Source of the DNA: Geothermobacter hydrogeniphilus
Lineage (GTDB): Bacteria; Desulfobacterota; Desulfuromonadia; Desulfuromonadales; Geothermobacteraceae
DNA: 64,000 nt
Direction of reading: 5' to 3'
Assembly (NCBI RefSeq): GCF_002898515.1
Contig: NZ_PPFX01000010.1
Coordinates: forward strand, 1 to 64,000
Under the pieces are notes generated by a model, which did no database searches, was not told where the DNA came from, and saw nothing but the letters and a program-made list of their open reading frames with translations. A program made the position numbers and the translations under genes. Of this stretch, positions 59,272 to 64,000 are shown piece by piece (position 1 is the stretch's first letter; every line of letters starts with the position of its first letter).

Positions 59272-59853
59272 TCAAGCAGGGCCCCGCTCTCCCTTCACCC
59301 ACCACTGGTGATCATCATCGAACCACCACTTGCTCGAATCGGTCTCCCAGATGGTCGCCGCCAGTTGCCGCGCCGCATCGGTCCGCAACCGCTCAACAGA
59401 ATAAGGATACCACTCGTCGGCGTAACGGTTGCCGAGATCCTTGTATTCCTTCAATGCCAGGATCATTTCCAACTGGTCGGCATCATGCGCCAGCTGCGCC
59501 TCACGGCTCTCGCAGGCATCAAATTCTTGCCACAGGTGACGATAGTCGTCGCCGAACGGCAGGTTGCGGGCCAGATCCTCGACCGCTTTTTTTTCGTCCG
59601 AACGAACGTACTTTTTGTTGACATAGTTCTGATCGCCGGTCCGCGCCTCGGGCAGGTCATGAAAGAGACAGATCTGCACTACCCGACCGACGTCGGCCCG
59701 GCCATCCAGATGGGCCAGGGTGTAACCGATCATGGCGGTGCGAAAGGAATGTTCGGCCACCGACTCGGCGCCGGAGCCGAGAAACTGGAAGCCGCTGCGC
59801 GGGGTGCGTTTGAGCATCCCCACCTCGAACAGAAAATTGGCCAGGTTTTTCAT
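59272..59853 (-). CDS. HD-domain phosphohydrolase (YfbR/HDDC2-like)
   Basis: This 193-residue HD protein has AEHS (His 35), HDLPE (His 65, Asp 66) and a later Asp (HDADQLE, near 124), the metal ligands of nucleotidases of the YfbR/HDDC2 type. It probably removes phosphate from deoxynucleoside monophosphates. No strong operon partner. Confidence 0.85.
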   Translation of the reverse strand: MKNLANFLFEVGMLKRTPRSGFQFLGSGAESVAEHSFRTAMIGYTLAHLDGRADVGRVVQICLFHDLPEARTGDQNYVNKKYVRSDEKKAVEDLARNLPFGDDYRHLWQEFDACESREAQLAHDADQLEMILALKEYKDLGNRYADEWYPYSVERLRTDAARQLAATIWETDSSKWWFDDDHQWWVKGERGPA

Positions 59854-59923
59854 CAGAGAGCCCTCGGGAAACGGAAATTCTGTACCGCCTGTTTATAGCA
59901 CAGCCTGGGACACCCGGCCCAGC

Positions 59924-60110
59924 TTCAACCCAAATCCACCGGCAGTTTTGCGGACCGAGGGTGGCGGGACGGGTGGAGATGCGAGGCGCCGTTCCGCTTC
60001 GGGCGCAAACGTAGCCGAGCTACGTTGAGCACCGATGCGGTGAAGGCAACGAAGCAGATTCAGCCGTAACGACACCCGAATCCCGAAATTGCCGGCGGAT
60101 TTGGGTTCAA
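59924..60110. repeat. Intergenic long hairpin repeat, copy 2
   Basis: Inverted arms TTCAACCCAAATCCACCGGC (59924-59943) and GCCGGCGGATTTGGGTTCAA (60091-60110) with one mismatch enclose a core containing CGTAGCCGAGCTACG (60010-60024). The right arm overlaps the stop codon of the EamA gene. The layout resembles copy 1 at 15053-15163, although the arms differ in sequence. Confidence 0.65.
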
Positions 60111-60979
60111 CCGAAACGGACCAGGCAGACTCCGGCGAGAATCAGCAGAGTGGCACCAAACCGGATGCGACCGGCCCGTTCACCGAGAAAAACCACCCCG
60201 ATCAAAACGGCGATCAACAACGAAGCCTGGCGCACCGGCACCGCGTAGCTCATCGGCGCCAGCTGCAGTCCGTAACGAAAGCTGAGAAAGGAACAGAGCA
60301 TCACCGGACCGGCGCAGAGGACCAGTCGCGGATGACGGCGCCATTCGGCCGGGATCCGCCCCCTGTTGCCCGACCGCAACAGGTTGAGCGACATCAGCAA
60401 CAGCATCCAGACAACCAGCAGGTAAGTGAAATGCAACGGATCATAACGGGTCACCCCGCTCTTGTCGATCACCGCGCCGAAGGAATAGACCAGCCCCGCT
60501 GCAAGCGCGAAGCGTACCGAAGAACTTCCCAGGTTGTGAAACGGGCGCAGCACTTCGGACATCCTCAGGGTGCGCAGCTGCACGGCATAGGCCCCAATGG
60601 CAATCAACAGGATGCCGGCCCCCCCAAGCGGAGACAGATGTTCCTTGAGCAGCAGCACCCCCCAAAGGGGAACATAGAGCATCGCCGTCTGCGCCAACGG
60701 GTAGGTCATCGACAGATCCCCTTCACGGTAGGCGCGTCCAGTGAAGAGGTGGTAGAGGACGAAACAGACAGCCCCGCCGGCGGTAAGCAGCAGCAGGCGG
60801 GGCGACAGCGGCGGAAAGGGCCCGGCCGCCAGCAACATGATCAGGCTGAAGAGGATCCCGGACTGCAGGAACATCCACCAGATATAGGCGGTCTTGTCCC
60901 CGCTCTGCTTGACCAGCAGGTTCCACAGGGCGTGCATCAGCGCCGAGAACAGAATGAGAACAAAAGCGAGGGAATTCAC
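60107..60979 (-). CDS. DMT-superfamily (EamA) transporter
   Basis: This 290-residue protein has about ten membrane segments in two EamA repeats (FVLILFSALMHALWNLLVKQ at the start; RQASLLIAVLIGVVFLGERA near the end). The family exports amino acids or metabolites. Substrate cannot be told from sequence. Confidence 0.87.
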   Translation of the reverse strand: MNSLAFVLILFSALMHALWNLLVKQSGDKTAYIWWMFLQSGILFSLIMLLAAGPFPPLSPRLLLLTAGGAVCFVLYHLFTGRAYREGDLSMTYPLAQTAMLYVPLWGVLLLKEHLSPLGGAGILLIAIGAYAVQLRTLRMSEVLRPFHNLGSSSVRFALAAGLVYSFGAVIDKSGVTRYDPLHFTYLLVVWMLLLMSLNLLRSGNRGRIPAEWRRHPRLVLCAGPVMLCSFLSFRYGLQLAPMSYAVPVRQASLLIAVLIGVVFLGERAGRIRFGATLLILAGVCLVRFG

Positions 60980-61106
60980 CGGGACATTCTACATGAAGGC
61001 GCGACAGCGGCGAAGCAGTATTTTTAGCCAGAGTAAAATTCGTCCTGATTCAGGCCATTGACAGCCATGACGGGATTGATAAGCTGGCTGCAAAAGGAGA
61101 ATGCCG

Positions 61107-62498
61107 ATGAACCGAGAGAAACAACGCACCGAAACCGATTCGATGGGCAGCATGCAGGTCCCCGCCGCTGCCCTCTACGGCGCCCAGACCGCGCGTGCGG
61201 TCAACAACTTCCCGGTCTCCGGCCGGCCCCTGCCGCGGGCGATGATCCGCGCCCTGGGCCTGATCAAGCAGCACGCGGCCCAGGTCAATGCCGAACTGGG
61301 ACTGCTGCCGGCAGACCTGGCCGAAGCGATAGCGCAGGCCGCCGCCGAGGTGGCAAACGGAGATCTCGATGAGCATTTCCCGATCGACATCTTCCAGACC
61401 GGTTCCGGAACCAGCAGCAACATGAACGCCAACGAGGTGATCGCCAACCGTGCCGCCGCCGTCCTCGGCCACAACCTCGGCGACAAGGCGGTCCATCCCA
61501 ACGATCATGTCAACCTCGGCCAGTCAAGCAATGACGTCTTTCCCAGCGCCATCCACCTGGCTGCCGCCGAAGAACTGCACCGACATCTGCTGCCGGCCCT
61601 GGAGCAGCTGCAGAAGAGCCTGCAGGACAAGGCTGAGGAGTTCGATCCGATTGTCAAGCTGGGGCGCACCCACCTGCAGGACGCGGTGCCGATCCGTCTC
61701 GGCCAGGTCTTTTCCGGCTATACCCGCCAGCTCGAACTGGCCCGGCAACGGCTCCAGCAGAGCGCCGCGGGGCTGCTGGAGCTGCCCCTGGGAGGCACCG
61801 CCGTCGGCACCGGGCTGAATACCCACCCGGAGTTTGCCGCCCGCGTCTGCTCGGGACTGACAAAGGAAACCGGGCTGAAATTCAGCGAGGCACGCAACCA
61901 CTTCGAGGCCCAGGCGGCCAGGGATGCGGTCGTCAACCTGAGCGGAGCCCTGAAAAGCTGCGCCGTGGCCCTCTTCAAAATCGCCAATGATATCCGCCTT
62001 CTCGCCAGCGGGCCACGCGGCGGCTATGGCGAACTGAGTCTGCCGGCCGTGCAGCCGGGCAGTTCCATCATGCCGGGCAAGGTCAATCCGGTGATGGCGG
62101 AGTGCCTGATCCAGGTCTGCGCCCAGGTGATCGGCAATGACGCCACCATCACTCTCGGCGGACTGGCGGGCAATTTCGAACTCAATGTGATGCTGCCGCT
62201 GCTGGCCCGCAACCTGCTGGAGAGCATTGAGCTGGCAGCCAACGCCGCGCGGCTGTTCGCTGAGAAGTGTGTGACCGGGCTGCAGGCCAACGCCGAACGC
62301 TGTGCCGAACTGGTCGAACAGAGTCTGGCCATGGTCACCGCCCTGGCGCCGCGCATCGGCTATGACCGTGCTTCGGAGCTGGCCAAACAGGCCTTCCGGG
62401 AAGGGACAACGATCCGCGCCCTCTGCCTGCGGGAAAAGGTCCTTCCGCAAGAGGAGCTGAACCGGCTGCTGGACCCACTGCCGCAAACGGGAAGGTAA
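61107..62498 (+). CDS. fumC: Class II fumarate hydratase
   Basis: This 463-residue enzyme interconverts fumarate and malate in the TCA cycle. Signature GSSIMPGKVNPV lies near 319-330, with TGSGTSSNMNANEVIAN near 95-111 and HPNDHVNLGQSSND near 128-141. ATG 61107 has AAAGGAGA seven bases upstream; ATG 61101 would add two residues. Transcribed alone, followed by a terminator. Confidence 0.95.
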   Translation: MNREKQRTETDSMGSMQVPAAALYGAQTARAVNNFPVSGRPLPRAMIRALGLIKQHAAQVNAELGLLPADLAEAIAQAAAEVANGDLDEHFPIDIFQTGSGTSSNMNANEVIANRAAAVLGHNLGDKAVHPNDHVNLGQSSNDVFPSAIHLAAAEELHRHLLPALEQLQKSLQDKAEEFDPIVKLGRTHLQDAVPIRLGQVFSGYTRQLELARQRLQQSAAGLLELPLGGTAVGTGLNTHPEFAARVCSGLTKETGLKFSEARNHFEAQAARDAVVNLSGALKSCAVALFKIANDIRLLASGPRGGYGELSLPAVQPGSSIMPGKVNPVMAECLIQVCAQVIGNDATITLGGLAGNFELNVMLPLLARNLLESIELAANAARLFAEKCVTGLQANAERCAELVEQSLAMVTALAPRIGYDRASELAKQAFREGTTIRALCLREKVLPQEELNRLLDPLPQTGR

Positions 62499-62506
62499 AC
62501 CCAAAA

Positions 62507-62538
62507 GCAAACGCGCGGGTTGCTACCCGCGCGTTTGC
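62507..62538. terminator. Terminator between fumC and rnd
   Basis: A 13-bp stem GCAAACGCGCGGG / CCCGCGCGTTTGC with a short loop is located at the convergent ends of fumC and the RNase D gene. Confidence 0.85.
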
Positions 62539-62571
62539 TTCAGAATGGAATATCCGCCGCCCTGATCAACG

Positions 62572-63699
62572 TCATCCGTGATCAAGCACCTGCAGGATCT
62601 GCGCTCCGAACTCCTGCCGCTGCCAGTTGCGCATGCCTTCAAACCGGGCGAAGTCATCGAGACTCCCCGGAGGCTGGTAGGCGATCGCTTCGAGCAGGGC
62701 ATTGTTGATCATCACCCCGGGATCGAGCTGCAGCCGCTCCGCCTGCTGCCGGCGCCACTGCTTCAGGCGCTCGAAACGCTTGTCCGCTTCAGGGTCACGC
62801 AGACGCCGCGCGCCGCGCGGGAAACCCGGCAACTCCTTTTCCGGAATCGCCAACCCTGCACTCACGCACTCCAGCAGTTCACGGCCGAACCTTTCGACCA
62901 GGCGCGGAAACATCCCCTCCAGCCGACCGAGAGCCCTGGCGGTCTGCGGCGCGGCGGTGGCGACGGCCAGCAGCGGCTTGTTGCCGATGATCTTGAACGG
63001 CGGCACGTCCCGTTTGCGGGCACGGCGGATGCGCCACTGCAGCAGCTGTTCAAGAATGGCCAGCTGGCGACGGTCGAGACGCCCGGCCCCCTTGAAACGC
63101 AGAAACAGCGGACCGCCGTTCTCTTCGAAGGCCACCTCCTGCAGCAGGGCGCATTCTTCGGCGTGCCACCCGGTTCGTCCGAGCTCTTCCAGCCGCTGCT
63201 CAAGCACCCCGGCCAACCGCTCCAAGTCAGCGGTATCCCCGGCCGCGTAGGCGATCATCTCGCCCGGCAGGGGACGAATCGTCCAGTCGGCACGCTGGTA
63301 TTTCTTGTCGATCCGCAGGTCAAAATATTTGCCGAGCAGATCAGCCAGGCCGATCTTCTTCTCACCACAGAACTGGGCGGCGACCATGCTGTCAAACAAG
63401 CCGTCGATCCGCAGGTCGAAATCGCGCCGCAGGCAGCGCAGGTCGTAATCGGCGGCATGGAACAGTTTTCGCTGCCGCGGATTGGCAAAAATCGCCCGCA
63501 GCGGCTCAAGGTCGGGCAGCGCCAGCGGATCGAGCAGCATGGTCCGCCCGGCGGCGGTGAACTGCAGCAGGCAGACCTGCTCGGTGAAATGGTGCATGCT
63601 GTCGGCTTCGAGATCAACGGCGATCACCGGCTGATCCGCCAGAAAGCGGGCGAACTCCGCCAGTTCGGAGGCATCTTCAATAATCGGAGTCTTGTTCAT
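62572..63699 (-). CDS. rnd: Ribonuclease D
   Basis: This 375-residue protein has a DEDD 3'-5' exonuclease domain (about 5-185): VIAVDLEADS (Asp 29, Glu 31), the middle Asp in FHAADYDLRCL and the final Asp in YAAGDTADL. An HRDC domain (about 210-290) follows. It trims tRNA precursors. The ATG at 63699 is followed by a normal N-terminus. Confidence 0.9.
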   Translation of the reverse strand: MNKTPIIEDASELAEFARFLADQPVIAVDLEADSMHHFTEQVCLLQFTAAGRTMLLDPLALPDLEPLRAIFANPRQRKLFHAADYDLRCLRRDFDLRIDGLFDSMVAAQFCGEKKIGLADLLGKYFDLRIDKKYQRADWTIRPLPGEMIAYAAGDTADLERLAGVLEQRLEELGRTGWHAEECALLQEVAFEENGGPLFLRFKGAGRLDRRQLAILEQLLQWRIRRARKRDVPPFKIIGNKPLLAVATAAPQTARALGRLEGMFPRLVERFGRELLECVSAGLAIPEKELPGFPRGARRLRDPEADKRFERLKQWRRQQAERLQLDPGVMINNALLEAIAYQPPGSLDDFARFEGMRNWQRQEFGAQILQVLDHG

Positions 63700-63720
63700 A
63701 AGTTCGCCATGGTGACAGAT

Positions 63721-64000
63721 TCAGGCTGGCGAGTCCAGCAACTTCGCCGCCTTCAGGTGGGCACCGTGCAATGGTGTCCGGGCCAGCGCGGCCGGGTCGA
63801 CCCAGCGCCACTCCCCCTGTTCCGCTACCCTGCAGCGCTCCGGAAACGGCGCGGACCAGACCTCCAGTTCGAGCCGGAAGTGGGAATAGGCGTGGTGGAT
63901 TTCGCCGACCCGCCGCGGTTCACCCACCCCTCCCTGCTCCGCCAGCAACCGGCGGGCAGAGTCTCCGCCTCCTTCATGGACGAGCAGATCGGTCGCCGGG
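63721..64000 (-). CDS. mutY: A/G-specific adenine glycosylase, C-terminal part (cut by window edge)
   Basis: The last 92 residues of a protein whose start lies beyond base 64000. The sequence HHAYSHFRLELEVW followed by WRWVDPAAL resembles the C-terminal NUDIX-like domain of MutY, which recognises 8-oxoG. The catalytic HhH and iron-sulfur parts are not in view, so the call rests on this domain only. Confidence 0.65.
   Translation of the reverse strand, partial: PATDLLVHEGGGDSARRLLAEQGGVGEPRRVGEIHHAYSHFRLELEVWSAPFPERCRVAEQGEWRWVDPAALARTPLHGAHLKAAKLLDSPA

Overview
The window looks like a GC-rich deltaproteobacterial (Desulfuromonadales/Geobacter-like) chromosome. Supporting signs are a one-piece pyruvate:ferredoxin oxidoreductase, an MglA/MglB polarity pair, the block recR-ybaB-dnaX-SRP RNA, a PAS-PAS-GGDEF-EAL protein and a DMT exporter. 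The assignment is inferred from gene content only; no database search was possible.

Layout. Bases 1-2.8 kb are insertion-sequence debris: an ISL3 transposase cut by the window edge, an IS3 orfA stump, and an IS21 element with a deleted and frameshifted istA but an intact istB. Bases 2.8-15.2 kb are core chromosome: mglA, mglB, the PFOR gene, recR, ybaB, dnaX, SRP RNA, tRNA-Ser(GGA), a GGDEF/EAL protein, tRNA-Ser(CGA) and tadA. Bases 15.2-56.7 kb are one integrated genomic island of about 41.5 kb. A 49-bp exact direct repeat of the 3' part of tRNA-Arg(ACG) bounds it (15219-15267 and 56671-56719). It carries a tyrosine integrase, a HipBA-like pair, an IS3 element, a large lipid/polyketide-type gene cluster and, at the right end, a DUF3987 gene split by an IS110/IS1111 element plus an AlpA-like regulator. 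Bases 56.7-64 kb are core again: tRNA-Arg(ACG), a DUF2155 lipoprotein, tRNA-Ser(GCT), tRNA-Ser(TGA), serS, an HD hydrolase, an EamA transporter, fumC, an RNase D and the end of a mutY-like gene. With the island removed, four tRNA-Ser isoacceptors, serS, tadA and tRNA-Arg(ACG), the substrate of TadA, fall in one compact locus.

The island cargo is the most interesting part. A minus-strand run of about 29 tightly packed genes (51966 down to about 24730, many with 1-11 bp overlaps) encodes a type II fatty-acid/polyketide-like assembly line: three ACPs, four ketosynthases with a Cys active site, one full-length ketosynthase-like protein without the Cys, one half-length chain-length-factor-like protein, a ketoreductase, two hotdog dehydratase-like proteins and a thioesterase. 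With these are three B12-type radical SAM enzymes, a CrtI-like FAD oxidoreductase, three acyltransferase-type proteins (PlsC-like, LpxL-like, BtrH-like), a glycosyltransferase, a PagL-like lipid deacylase, an ABC exporter, and an MMPL/LolA/DUF3261 envelope export set. A divergent plus-strand group adds a lipoprotein hydrolase, a fourth radical SAM enzyme and a KAS III-like ketosynthase. The backbone resembles aryl-polyene clusters, but no aromatic ammonia lyase, aryl-AMP ligase or methyltransferase is visible. The mix of several ketosynthases, radical SAM enzymes and a CrtI-like enzyme instead recalls the gene sets proposed for ladderane lipids. The likely product, by inference, is an unusual polyunsaturated or cyclised acyl chain that is esterified and moved to the outer membrane.
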